Assembly (NCBI GenBank): GCA_029339505.1
Contig: JAQISU010000036.1
Coordinates: 4,019,001-4,083,000, forward strand
Origin: Unio delphinus
Taxonomy: Eukaryota; Mollusca; Bivalvia; Unionida; Unionidae
Length of the DNA: 64,000 nucleotides
Reading direction: 5' to 3'
The notes below the pieces were generated by a model. That model made no database searches and was not told where the DNA came from. It was given only the letters and a program-made list of their open reading frames with translations. The position numbers and the translations under genes were made by a program. Positions 42,113 through 54,487 of the stretch are shown piece after piece (the first letter of the stretch is position 1; the number at the start of each line of letters is the position of its first letter).

Positions 42113-45100
42113 AAACAATTTTGCCAAGATAAAATTTAAGGTGTATATGTAAAGAGGTTGATATCAAACTCATTTGTTTGGGTAAAAAGGAAGGCCTCTT
42201 TTAATTCTACTTGATAACATTTCTGGCAGAATGCTTGTCATGTAACAGGTCTTCATCATGGGTATCATTCTCTCCTCTCAGAGTTGTTATCAAACAGCAT
42301 ACTCTACACATGTATTCCTTTGGTTGTCTATACAACAAAAGCACACCTCTTACGATTAGTCAAGGCTAACTGTCTTTGTACATAGTAGTAGTATATGTGA
42401 TTAATTTTTAGTTTAATCTTGCCATTTCTAACACCACATTGTAAATAACATTTATGTGCAGCTTCACGGGGTGTCAAATGACTTTACTTCAATGGGGATT
42501 TTACTTCAAGAATGCCACTCATTTATTTACAATGTTCACAATGAAAGAGATAATCTGGTCTAGAAGCTAAAATGGATAATCAATTGACAGATCCTGTCTG
42601 TGTTCTTTAAAAACGTTTTTCAGCCATTTCATAGTATACTTGTTTATATTTTCCACTTTGATTTGTTCATTATCTACATCTGCAGTGTTTACTTATTAAA
42701 CTATCCGAAAGTGAGTTACACTGATACGGTATCTGGTGAGATCGTAACCGTGAAACCACCTATACTTTGTTTTACTCTGCTTATTTGTAACTGGATTGTC
42801 TGAGAGGATGTATACAACTGTTTTTAGCATATCCTAGTCTAATCAAAGATATTTCACAAACAAGATCTCAGAAGTTTGTAAGTAGCATCATCCAAGCTCT
42901 GGCCATGAGATACGTTATAAAATGCATTTGTCATCGTTCTGCCGGCAGCCTTAAGATTGTAATCACTCGACTTGCTTTATTGAAATTTTTATTTAGTCGC
43001 TTGTCATATGAAAATGTTTTTGTACATCAGTCTAATAGTTGCTGAATAAAAATGCATACCAGCTTCAACTTCGTTCCTTTATATATTAATATGCTTGAGT
43101 ATAAATATCGACGACTTCACTATCATCAATCCTATATTTGTTTTTTCCGGAAATATAAACAATATTTATATTCCATATATCTTCCCATTTAGTGGTACCT
43201 TCATAGCAATGATCAATTGTCGATTTTCACTATTGAAAAAAATAGTGAAAGTTTATCATTGGTTTCATTTTCACCACAACGTGGCAGCTTCTAGACCCAA
43301 TCTGTGTTGTAGGATTGGTAGTGTTTTTCTTCCATCCCTATTATATAGCGATGAAGCACTGTTTTCATTACCTCTGCCTCACTTCTAAACAAAACAGAAA
43401 AACGTTCAGATGTGATCAACAGGTCTTGTCAATATAGTCCAAGATTGTGAGAAAATAGGTTCAACAGTAAATTATAATATCCAGTAATGTCATGAAATCA
43501 TATCTAACATTTTTTAACATTTAGTGTGCCTATACATTTTAATATTGCTTTTATCATGCTCTTTAAATGTACACATGGGATGTAGGTTGTAAATTAGCTA
43601 CAATTCAAACATCACCAATGGTAACACAATTTGATATTCATATTTTTTAACATATAGTCTTTTAATTTTCCGATAACCCGGAACAGCTGATCCGTTATGG
43701 AATAGATGAAGGTTTAGTTGACTTCATATTAATACCAAAATGTGCGAGTGTGTTGTATAGTTACATGTAGGGTAATTTGCAAGGATGGATGTTTATCTTT
43801 TAAGTTGCTCCATCTGCACGCATAACTATTTGCTACTATAGGATATAATTTAGTCAAATGATTAATACTAATATTCATGCCATTCATTGACCCACTCAAT
43901 GACATTGATTCACATTCACAAAGCCAGGCATCAAAACCATATCATTATATTGAATCTGTATTAAAATCCATAGGGTTGAGAACAGCTAAAACCAGTATCA
44001 CAACAATTCTAAAAACCTTCAACATTTCATGCGCATAATTTAATTTATTTTTATGGGATTATACTTACTGGATTAATTTTAACAGGGGGATATATAGAAG
44101 ACGTTAGCTTAACATCACAATAAAGAAAAGGGTTTCTAATTACAGTAATACATCGAACAATCGCGAGGTTAGGAGGAATCACGAATGTTTGGTACGAGTC
44201 ACTAAAAATGCTAATAAATGCTTATTTCTAAAGTTAAAATCCTAAACATGACCCAGATCATGCTCCCAAAGGACATTAGTTTAATTTAAAAGTTAGCTTA
44301 ATACATCACCCTAAACAAAGAAATAAATGGCTGTCGTAAAAGTATAGTATAGTATCGCCTAATTGGTATTAGTCCGAGTTCCCGCTGTCCCTTCAAACAC
44401 TTATTTTGGGGTTTTCGATACTAACCCGCATGAAATCGATAGACATATTATTTCTGTTTTCATTTATCTGAAATAAAATTACCTGCCGTTAATTTTTAAG
44501 TTGGATTTATTTCCTACCGAACAGAAGAATTGGCGTATTGTTGACTTGACTGTCTGACCTCTGATGTCATTAACGTGTAGGATTCGAGATTGGTGTAGTC
44601 ACGTGACTAAGAATGCAAAAGATTAGATCAGGTCAAAATTCAGCAATAATGTACTTTCGTCTCGTCTATCAGCGGATTAAAGACGTAACACATGCTAAAC
44701 TCACGATTATTAAGAAAATAAATTATATTCCTATCGATTTCATGCAAGTATATATCAATTAAAGATCGTTCAAGTTAGCGGCTGGAGTCGTTGAATTCCA
44801 ACTTTTCGATAGGGAATGCGCTCTGACCCTTCAACCCAACATAAATGTCCAAAAGTGGGTATTTGCCACACTAGAGCATTTATGGTACAGTATCAATATA
44901 TTAATATTACCCCAATACTAATTCATTGGCTGCCGTTTTTTATTTCACTAACAGTAAGGTAAAAACATGTAACGAATGGGAAATATTTCGCAGATCTGTG
45001 AAAAAAAGCGTTGATGCAATTTAGTTAGGTTCCAATGAAAATTTCGGGAATCCGTAAATTCGCGAATCCTGATAGGCGAATGTTCGAGGTATTACTGTAT

Positions 45101-46379
45101 TTTCCGGCAATCTCGAGATTATTATATGATATAGAAGACTGTATTGCCATGATAAATAATTGAATCTATCCTTACGGTAAGGGTACATAACATATTTCCT
45201 CATTATGTAGTTATGCTCCTTAATTATCTCATGTTGATCCACTGCTATCGTCTCTTTTTAAATTTTCATTTTCCTGAAAAGAACGTTATAACACTGTCTT
45301 GGTATTTTCTTACTAAGGTAATATCAAGCTATTCCAATTATTAGAAGTACGATTCCTTAATCTCAGGTTAATATAATTCCATATCAATGACCCATGGGTT
45401 TGCGTGCAGTCTGTTGTATAATAAATCCTTGTTTTAGATTTTGTGCTGTATCAACAATATTCAGAAAATATATATTTAGTCAGTTATAATCAAATTAAAA
45501 ACTAGAAACGTAATGCACAAACTTCACCACCATTTCATGATTTAACATAACCAGATGAAATTTCATTGATGAATACATTACTGGAATGGATTGGATGTTA
45601 ATTCAATTATAGTAATGCATGAAGAATATATAACCATGTGTTATACCAGTAGACGATCATTTTTCTTACATCTTCGACAGTGACTATCTTCTGCGCCATA
45701 CTAAATAGTTCAAACCACGCCACAACCTAAGAAACATGCGGATTAATACAATCAACATGTATTACTCGAAAAGTCTTTTAAAAAACTTCGACAATTCTGG
45801 TGATAGTAATACCATTTTCCTAGTCGGTGATGGAACATATAGTTCAGCATGATGAATATATTTTGAGCTCCTACTTGCCTTAAATATATTCTTGATTCTC
45901 ACAGCAGATATCTGTGTATTATTTGTCCTGACACAAAGATTTTTGTTTACTTGTTTTTATAGAGGTCTTGTTCTGTATCCCTGACGTTTGATTTCAGCAT
46001 AGGCCCATTTGTAGAGCTTACTAAAATATACACCGATTTGTACCAAATTATTCACAGGATTTTGCATGAAACTTACACTTTCAGCCAATCCAAGATTCTC
46101 TGCCTGCTGGTTTGGCATACCCCGTGTCTTAAATATAGCATCATTTCCTCTGATTCGTTTAACTGTGCGTGTTAGTTGCTGTGTTGTCTGAGACGATGTA
46201 TGCACGTGGTTTCAGCGCAAATATCAAATATATTTCACAAAACAAAATATGACAATTCTATCAATATAAACATATGAGATCTAGTGTAATATGTTACGAA
46301 AGAAACTTTGTAAGGTTTTTGATGTAGCAAGCAGCCTTTAAATTGTGGCTAACGTAGTGCTTTTACGAATATAACACGT
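42113..46379. other. Intergenic DNA, nothing recognised
   Basis: About 4.3 kb of AT-rich sequence. Reading frames of up to 97 codons lack any family feature. No repeat structure found by eye. Confidence 0.5.
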
Positions 46380-47331
<952 letters not shown>

Positions 47332-47332
<1 letters not shown>

Positions 47333-48061
47333 TATACAATTTTATATAATGCCTTAGTATTAAGGCCATTGGGATAAACAGTATCTAACCGATTAATCCA
47401 ATAACTTTCTTTAATGAGTCTGTTCATTTCTCCGTGCACAATATCGATTGGCATGAAAGAAAAATCCCTTAAAGAGTGATTATTTGTATTAAAATGCATT
47501 GAAACATTAGAGGAGAACTGAGGATCCATATAATTTTTTATATGAAAGCGGTGATTATTCATTCTCTTAGAGACTTGTTGAAGTGTTTGTCCAACATATT
47601 GCATGTTACATTTTTTACAGGTTATCAAATAAATTACATCAGTTGATATACAATCAGTGTTATATCGTAGATTAAACATTTCTTTAGTATTGGAGCTACT
47701 AAAATAGGTACTTTCTGTAATATTTGCACATTGGAAGCACCTACGTCTGTTGCATTTAGATGACGAAAAACATCTTTGAAAATTTTTTGTCGGTTTAGTT
47801 CTGATCAAAAGATCTTGTAAATTTCTAGGTCTTCTATAAGCAAGAATTGGTTTGCTCTTGTAAAGTGTTTTGACGCGGTTTGTTTCTGATAAGTTAAGGA
47901 GAGTCCAATATTTATTAATTATAAGGCCTATATTTGGCAAAGATGGATTATATTGTATTATGAAAGGAATTATATTTTTATCTTTCGTACATTCTGTTGT
48001 ATTTAAAGCTTCATTTTGTGTAAGAATACAGACTTTACTTAAAGCAGATTCTTTTACATGT
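47332..48061 (-). pseudogene. Penelope-like element, linker and GIY-YIG endonuclease part
   Basis: Open on the minus strand from the Polinton junction to the stop at 47332. Q-Y-N-P-S-L lies near 47960, a Cys-rich linker (C-F-S-S-S-K-C-N-R-R-R-C-F-Q-C) near 47780-47735, then the GIY-YIG nuclease with Y-L-I-T-C-K-K-C, Q-Y-V-G-Q-T-L and N-N-H-R, and an E-S-Y-W-I-N-R-L end. This is the C-terminal part of a Penelope-like Pol protein, which makes the DNA nick for insertion. The reverse transcriptase part is on the other side of copy B at 63121-63403. The frame itself is intact; the gene is broken by the Polinton. Confidence 0.85.
48057..48061 (+). repeat. 5-bp target-site duplication CATGT, left
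   Basis: Identical to 63121-63125 on the other side of copy B. Removing the Polinton and one CATGT leaves the Penelope-like reading frame continuous across the junction. Confidence 0.8.
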
Positions 48062-48331
48062 AGCAGCAGAGAGGGTGAATCCTACAACGTTTTCAGACAA
48101 ATTTTTGATTGAAATCCTAAAATGAGCCTTCCTACGATCTCATTTAACCAAAAAAAGGATGAACCCTACAACGTTTTCAGACAAAAAATTGATTGAAATC
48201 TCCCTACGAAATCATTTTAACTAAAAAAATGAAAACGATTTTTTAATCAATTTTGGTCGCAACGATGTGGTCATCCACCCTCTCTGCTGCTTAGTGATTT
48301 TATCACTGGGTTAACAAAAATAATAAATGAT
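48062..48331. repeat. Left terminal inverted repeat of copy B
   Basis: About 270 bp, near-complement of 62852-63120. The outer motif AGCAGCAGAGAGGGTGAA recurs inverted inside as CCACCCTCTCTGCTGCT (48277-48293), so the outer 232 bp are bounded by the motif at both ends. Inside, CCTACAACGTTTTCAGAC occurs twice (about 48082 and 48168) with TTGATTGAAATC after each. The TIR ends at the stop codon of the ATPase gene. Confidence 0.85.
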
Positions 48332-48332
48332 T

Positions 48333-49004
48333 TTAACCGAATATTTGATCGAGTCCGATACGATATCGTGTCCGAGGATCATGTAAATTTATTGTTGCGA
48401 ATCCGTGTGGTTTTGACTGAGCATGACTAAAGAAATCTCGAAATTGATTGAAGTCCATATCAGAACACCATGTCTGCCAAATATTTCTAAGAGTATGAGT
48501 ATCAATTCCGTTGAATACAGACAATAAATTGCAGTTATCTCTGATGACTTTTGGAACCTGAGTGTAGCGTTGAGTGACATATATCACGTCAGTGTTTTTG
48601 TGACGCCCACGGGAAAATACTCTAGCAGGATTTTTTTGTTTATCCAACATTATATCGTCGTATACGACTAAATTGTTAATATCTCCATCAATATCATCAA
48701 TGCTCGGTGCTTCATCGATATCGGTTATAAAATCAATGGCGTTCTCACCCTTAATTTCTGATGCATTCTCGTTAAAATCTTTTAGCACTTCATAACATCG
48801 TTGATCATCTACGCTAGGTGCAATTAAATACAACTTATCCCACTTCATCCATCTCATTATTAAATTGAGCAACAATTGCGTTTTACCGGATCCAGATGGC
48901 CCGATTATAATCATCCGGATAGAGTTTGGTAGCGCTGCATGATGCTTAATTGGTTCTCTTGTTTTAGTCGCTGAAAAATCAATTATATCCATATTTCTAT
49001 ACAT
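48333..49004 (-). CDS. ATP: Genome-packaging ATPase (FtsK/A32-like), 223 aa
   Basis: Walker A G-P-S-G-S-G-K-T lies at about 35-42, Walker B L-V-V-Y-D-D-I-M at about 112-119, and a following Y-V-T-Q-R-Y-T-Q-V-P motif with R-D-N-C-N at about 143-160, as in A32-type packaging ATPases. It would pump the element's DNA into capsids. The frame is intact and the length typical. The start at 49004 is 5 bp from the divergent zinc-ribbon gene at 49010; an alternative ATG at 48992 would shorten it by four residues. Only copy B shows this gene, because the corresponding part of copy A is outside the window. Confidence 0.87.
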   Translation of the reverse strand: MYRNMDIIDFSATKTREPIKHHAALPNSIRMIIIGPSGSGKTQLLLNLIMRWMKWDKLYLIAPSVDDQRCYEVLKDFNENASEIKGENAIDFITDIDEAPSIDDIDGDINNLVVYDDIMLDKQKNPARVFSRGRHKNTDVIYVTQRYTQVPKVIRDNCNLLSVFNGIDTHTLRNIWQTWCSDMDFNQFRDFFSHAQSKPHGFATINLHDPRTRYRIGLDQIFG

Positions 49005-49009
49005 AAATT

Positions 49010-49527
49010 ATGGATCTATATTGTGTGAAGTGTAAAACGCGTACTGGCACAGATGATGTGACGACGGTTACAACTAAAAATAACAGATCAGCGCTTTCTG
49101 GTAAATGCGTGCAATGTGGTACAAAGAAATTTAGATTTGTGTCTATGAGATTTGATTTAAAAAAAAACGAGGAGGTGATATCGCAGACAAATTAGCAAAA
49201 CTCCCTGGAACCCCATGGGCAAAATACCCCGGAGAAAAGCACCTTCCAGGATATAGCTACTGTGGACCAGGAACCAGACTTGATATCAGACTCAATAATC
49301 AAAATCAACCCAACCCTGGTGAAGAACCAATAAACGCTATTGATAAGGCCTGTCACCTTCATGATGTTGCTTATAAAAGCAGCAATCTGCAAAACAGGCA
49401 ATTCGCGGATGTGAAATTAATTCATGCGTTAAATGCTATTCCTGATAAATCCTTCAAAGAAAAATTGTCTTCATTTTTGATAAAATCGGCTATGAAAAGT
49501 AAATTGATGTTAGGTGCTGGTAATTAA
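49010..49527 (+). CDS. Zinc ribbon (DUF5679-like) and parvovirus-type phospholipase A2 domain in two frames
   Basis: Frame 0 from ATG 49010 encodes a 61-residue zinc ribbon: C-V-K-C near residue 5 and C-V-Q-C-G-T-K-K near 39, stopping at TAG 49193-49195. The -1 frame is open from the A-run to TAA 49525-49527. It encodes a PLA2 domain with the calcium loop Y-C-G-P-G-T and the catalytic H-D in C-H-L-H-D-V-A-Y, like the capsid-borne phospholipase of parvoviruses, which acts on membranes during entry. No ATG starts the PLA2 frame near its beginning. The two parts could be one protein made by -1 frameshifting at 49156-49168, or an originally single frame broken by an indel in the A-run. Confidence 0.75.
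49156..49168 (+). promoter_or_regulatory. Two overlapping -1 slippery heptamers
   Basis: In the frame of the zinc ribbon the codons are GAT TTA AAA AAA AAC. They contain T-TTA-AAA (49156-49162) and A-AAA-AAC (49162-49168), both textbook -1 frameshift heptamers in the required phase. A -1 shift enters the PLA2 frame. A weak stem (GGAG near 49172 with CTCC near 49201) could follow, but I see no strong pseudoknot. Confidence 0.5.
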
Positions 49528-49531
49528 TAAT

Positions 49532-50494
49532 ATGGAATCAATTTATTATTCTCCGAGGGGATACTGGAGGGGTAACGCTGCAATCAATAAACTCGCTAGC
49601 GCTGCAAAAGTGAAAACAACTACTGCGGCTAATTGGTTATCCAAACAGGCACTATGGCAAATTTATCTACCACCGCCTAAACAAATTCAATTCTCGCATT
49701 TTGATGTGACCGCTCCTAATGAAGTTCATCAGGCTGATATATTATTTCTGCCACATGATCGTGGTTACAAATATGCGCTAACCGTAGTTGATGTTGCGAG
49801 TCGATACAAAGAAGCAGAACCGTTAAAAACAAAATCAGCCACTGAAGTCGCTTCTGCATTTGAAAGGATTTATCGACGAGGTCCTCTGCACTGGCCAAAT
49901 CTATTGCAGGTTTATCCTGGCAAGGAATTTCAGGGTGCAGTGTTATCTACAATGAAACATCATAATGTCACCATACGACGGGGGCATACTGCACTACATC
50001 GTGATCAGGCAATTGTAGAACGATTTAATCGGACGATTGCTGAGCGGTTATTTGGATATCAATACGCAAAAGAATTCATTCAAGAAAAGCGATCCAGTGA
50101 ATGGGTTAAAAGATTACCATCTGTGATTACTGCACTGAATAACGAGATTACTAGAACAATCAACATGAAACCTATCAACGCGATTAAAAAGAAGTCAATA
50201 CCCGTACAACCACAAAAAGATTTCCCTAGAAACGCTAGCGTTTCCCAACCAATTCTTGGTAGTAGTGTCATTGTGAGGTACTTATACGAACCAGGAGAGC
50301 TTGAAGGGGGTAGAAAAAGGGCTACTGATCCTATTTGGAGCGTCACTACGCATAAGATATCTAGTATAACACGATCAACTGGTAGACCTCCAGTCTATAA
50401 ACTGGATTCAACTGCCCCTCAGCGGGGTTTTACTCGACAACAACTACAAGTGATTCCCGAGGATACTCAATTGCCACCGCATGGTCTTAACTAG
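49532..50494 (+). CDS. INT: Polinton retroviral-type (rve) integrase, 320 aa, catalytic Asp lost (copy B)
   Basis: After an N-terminal region (A-A-N-W-L-S-K-Q-A) the rve core begins near residue 52 (H-F-D-V). Asp lies in H-Q-A-D-I-L-F. The second acidic position reads V-Y-P-G-K-E-F: codon TAT at 49913-49915 gives Tyr128 where a GAT Asp is expected. The Glu is in I-V-E-R-F-N-R. The C-terminal domain has V-R-Y-L-Y-E-P-G-E-L-E-G-G and R-A-T-D-P-I-W-S, typical of Polinton integrases. The reading frame is intact but the product is probably inactive. ATG 49532 follows TTAATAAT; an in-frame GTG at 49514 is less likely. It overlaps the end of POLB by 8 bp. A palindrome at 50229-50244 adds R-N-A-S-V-S in the C-terminal part. 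Confidence 0.9.
   Translation: MESIYYSPRGYWRGNAAINKLASAAKVKTTTAANWLSKQALWQIYLPPPKQIQFSHFDVTAPNEVHQADILFLPHDRGYKYALTVVDVASRYKEAEPLKTKSATEVASAFERIYRRGPLHWPNLLQVYPGKEFQGAVLSTMKHHNVTIRRGHTALHRDQAIVERFNRTIAERLFGYQYAKEFIQEKRSSEWVKRLPSVITALNNEITRTINMKPINAIKKKSIPVQPQKDFPRNASVSQPILGSSVIVRYLYEPGELEGGRKRATDPIWSVTTHKISSITRSTGRPPVYKLDSTAPQRGFTRQQLQVIPEDTQLPPHGLN
50229..50244. repeat. Perfect palindrome GAAACGCTAGCGTTTC inside integrase
   Basis: The canonical member of the family, in frame in the integrase C-terminal linker. Identical to 10572-10587 and 51682-51697. Confidence 0.85.
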
Positions 50495-51681
50495 CACCGT
50501 TGCGTCTATTGCACTCAAGACAAGTCAACATCACATTATTTCTGACATGACCGAGATTGTTATTTTTTCTGTCTACGGTGAATTGGCGAGGATCCTTATC
50601 CGAATACTGCCAACGCATTATACAATTGCAACTCGCGCAGTGATTATTCTGTTGTTTCTTCAAAGTGATTATTAGTTCAGCATCAATATTAAATTCTCGT
50701 TGTTTTTTTTTGTCCTGTTGTTTGTAACCGGAGAGTTTTTTATTAATGATGCTAACATCAATATCATCCATTGTTGTGTCATTATCATCACCAATGATTT
50801 CATCATCGACGACAACTCTTCTAAGTTGATTTATTTTTCGTACTCTGGATACTGCGAGATAGACTAAATTCGACCATTCGATGCGATTATCTACCATCCA
50901 AACAATTGTATCCGATATAGTCAATCCCTGTGAAGAATGTATCGTCGCTGCGTATCCTAGCGTCCACGGGGATTTATTAGCACGCAATGTATCTTCAACG
51001 ACATTGATATCAACCAGCACAATATCATTTAATACGAGAATTTGTTTTTCACTCTGTCCTGGAATATCAACTTCAATATTCTGTTTTCGTGTATCCGATG
51101 GCCTATAACAAAGGGGTACTGGAAGCGTTGCAAATTTTTCTTTATGCAATTCAAATAACTTCATCTGAAGTGTATCCCTGACTATTTTTCTACTTGCAAT
51201 GATCAAATCGTTTGGTCTCCACGCTTCCCAGAAATCATTCATTGGGGTTTCTGAAATCACTTCACGCGCTATTTCGCATTGGATTCTATCCGGTTGTAAT
51301 CTAATTAGCGCTTTGAACTCGCGTAATCGTTCATCAAGTGATCTTTAATCAGTGGTGATTTCTTCATAGTAGTCTACAAAACCCTTTAGCCATTCATGTG
51401 GAGATGCACCGACAAATGGTGGTGGTTGGCCGTGATCCCCGCACATGACGACTTTTGTGTTTTTGTTTAACAACCACTCAAGAAATGTTTTTAATACATC
51501 TAATGACACTGTGCATATTTCATCCCAGATTATGATTTCAGGAATGAATTTATCACCCATTCGATCAGGAGTCCATTTGTCACCCTTCCATCGAAAGAAG
51601 CTGTGATAAGTGCAAGCATTTACCCTTCGTTGTATCATCTCTCTGGCGAGTCTGTGAGTCGGTGTTAGCACAATCATGTTA

Positions 51682-51697
51682 GAAACGCTAGCGTTTC
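51682..51697. repeat. Perfect palindrome GAAACGCTAGCGTTTC inside POLB
   Basis: In frame in the helicase part, reading G-N-A-S-V-S on the minus strand. Copy A has a different palindrome at the same site (1265-1279). Confidence 0.85.
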
Positions 51698-53940
51698 CAC
51701 GACGAAATAATTCAATTGCACGAGTTGTCTTTCCTGACCCACCACAACCGTTTAAATAAACTGTCTTGTATCTACATACTGGATCAGATACCGGTGGTGC
51801 ATTAGAAAATTCTGATTTAATTTCAATACGGTTACAACAAAGATATTTATCATCCATGGCAACGTCTGCGGATTCACAATACTCATGTAGCATCTCTTTT
51901 TTAAATCGCCAACGCCCCCAATTTTCTTCGGGATCTGTGAATGCCGCTACAGCTGATTTGTACTTATTGTGTATATACATCGAATCAGTGGCCACTCTAA
52001 CCGCGGTATTAGGAAATCTATTTATCATCGAAAATAGATTAATGCAAGCATAGGCTAGCATTGAACTTCTCAAATGTGTGTACTGGGAATTATATCCATC
52101 ACAGTAGGTAACAACCGTACCTAATTTCTCACCATTGGATAGAAAAGCATCCTTACGGGATACAAGTTTTCCCTGTTTCATTAAATCCGCTACAATAAAA
52201 TCGTATTCAGCGACATCTATGATCAACCGCGAAGAGTATTTTGCGTTGTCGTATCGTCCACCCTGGGTAAATTTACCGATTATTCTTCTTCCGAGATCTT
52301 TTGCTTGTTCTTTTTTAATTTCAAATAACTTCTTAGACCAATTTATGATTTCTTCTTCACTGAAATCTGGAAACTGTTTTCGTAGTTCGTTGATTATTCT
52401 ATCTAGATCGGGTTGTGGTAACGAAACTTCTTTCTGAGCTCGATAGCATATAATAGCCTCGGAAACAATCAACGATATTAGCATACCACAATCAATCATA
52501 TATCTCAATAGCACTATTGGCATCCAGTGTTTTTCAGATAGGTGTCTACCGAGCCAAACATAACTACACGGATGTAATCCTGACGCTAATTCAAATGATA
52601 TCACACGAGCGAATCCGGTTAAATCAAAATCGGGCAATGGTCCATTAATCGCAACACGAGTCATTTCATGGGTGGGGTGTCCAAATCGTTTGAAGTACTC
52701 AGCGCATTCCCCATACCCGAGAAAACTTCCGGGATAACACGCGGATATATCAATTGAAATCATACCATCACGTGAGTATTTCGTATTCCACAGTCCTCCA
52801 TGACCGAATTCGACGCAACTCAATTTAACATCCTCGAGAAAATCATTTCGTGTTGGACGCCATGAGTTTTTTTCTCTTGCGAAGTGAGCTACCACTGATG
52901 GAATAGTAAAACTATCCGTGAGTAGTTTTTCATGGGAATTCTGCGGTGAAAAATCACTAGCGATTTTTCTCATTCTGTTATCTAATTCTTCAATGCGATA
53001 TAATTCACCATTTGGTTTTACAAATTGATCGAATTCTTCATCACTTCTAAGTAACCACACTGACACAGGATCATCCTTACACAACGCATGAATAGCATCG
53101 AATAATTTCTGTTCATAGAAAACATCCCCGACGAACTCCTTAGGGATATATTTCACGGTTCGTTCTCGTGGAAATATTGTTACCGCAGGTGTCCACGCGT
53201 GTTTGTTATGATCAATAATCTGTATTGGTGCTCCATTTTTGTTATATTTCGGTTCGTATAAAACCTCTCCCGTTATCGTCATAACTGTTATTGGAAATCT
53301 TAATGATGTTTCTAATTTAGCTATATCAGAAATCCTTGCACCATGCTGTTTCACTGTCAGTTCCCACTCGGTTATTTTCCTACGTCGCAGATCAGTTAGT
53401 TTATTTCCTCGGGATGCATTTGTGAAGTGTTCTATTATTCATTCTGCTACACAATTAAGCCCTGACGAATATTTCATAGGAGCTAGTTTTGCGATATCGG
53501 GTTTATCATTTAACGGATATATCCCATAAACCATTGCTGTTACGGGATAAGATCTTTCGTAGTATGGTTTGTCAATGCCGGTTAGAATCCCTGGTTTGGA
53601 ATCTCTACTCACAATGACAGCTTTTTTATTCTTGAGGATTGGTTCAAATTTATCCTTAATAATCCATTTGCCATCGACTTCGATAATGAATTTGATTCGG
53701 AAAAAATGTCTTTTTTCCCCAACACGTGAAATTATCACTGCTGCTTTTTCATCATTCATGGTAGCATCAACAATACCATCAATTCGAAATGTTGACCAAC
53801 AATAAGATGCTCCATCACGCTTAAATTCATTAAAACAGTCTCTGATTTTACTAATCATGGCTTTATCAAGAATTGTATTCTTTGGTGTATTAGAAGCTAT
53901 ATCGAGATTGAATTGAGCATCTTTCCAGGGGTAATCTCTC

Positions 53941-54445
53941 TTGGACGTTTTTTTTGGTTTATCGAGATTAAATCTAGGATTGATTTTCAATAATCTCTTA
54001 AACTCTTTCATGTTTCCGTCTATTAGACGTTTTTTGGGTTTATCGAGATTAAATCTAGGATTGATTTTGTTACGTTTTTTTGGTCTATCGAGATTAAATC
54101 TAGTATTGATTTTTAATAATCTCTTAAACTCTTTCATGTTTCCGTCTATTGGACGTTTTTTGGTTTTTTTGGTCTATCGAGATTAAATCTAGGATTGATT
54201 TTCAATAATCTCTTAAACTCTTTCATGTTTCCGTCTCTTGGACGTTTGTTACGTCTTTTTGGTTTATCGAGATTAAATCTAGGACTAATTTTTAATAATC
54301 TCTTAAACTCCTTCATGTTTCCGTCTCTTGGACGTTTTTTGGGTCTATCGATATTAAATTTAGGATTGATTTTCAACAATCTCTTAAACTCCTTATCAGC
54401 ATTGAATTCAGCATTTTTCGAAGTCAATCTCTTGAACTCCTTCAT
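53941..54445 (-). repeat. Tandem repeat encoding the basic N-terminus of POLB
   Basis: Five M-K-E-F-K-R-L starts at 54445, 54316, 54226, 54137 and 54011 give spacings of 129, 90, 89 and 126 nt. Each unit reads about K-I-N-P-R-F-N-L-D-(R/K)-P-K-K followed by R-P-R-D-G-N or a variant, so each ends in a nuclear-localisation-like basic patch. Copy A has a single degenerate unit. Confidence 0.9.
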
Positions 54446-54487
54446 GCTATACTAAAAACAAGTGTCTAAATGAAAGATTTATGTATA

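Larger units (their letters stand above)
50487..54445 (-). pseudogene. POLB: Polymerase-helicase-HNH gene of copy B, three breaks
   Basis: It aligns end to end with the intact gene of copy A, including palm motif A D-I-S-A-C-Y-P-G-S, motif C A-T-D-S, Walker A G-C-G-G-S-G-K-T-T and the HNH tail. Breaks: TGA at 53439-53441, TAA at 51345-51347, and a one-base frameshift between 54226 and 54137, where a repeat unit is 89 instead of 90 nt. The N-terminus is enlarged by tandem units (53941-54445). Because each unit carries an ATG, translation could restart at 54137 or 54011 past the frameshift; the two stops remain. The gene cannot make a full-length protein as written. Confidence 0.88.

Noticed and set aside
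43095..43388. 97-codon plus-strand frame in intergenic DNA
   Set aside because: No family features, no repeats or homologues in the window; length is within chance for AT-rich DNA.
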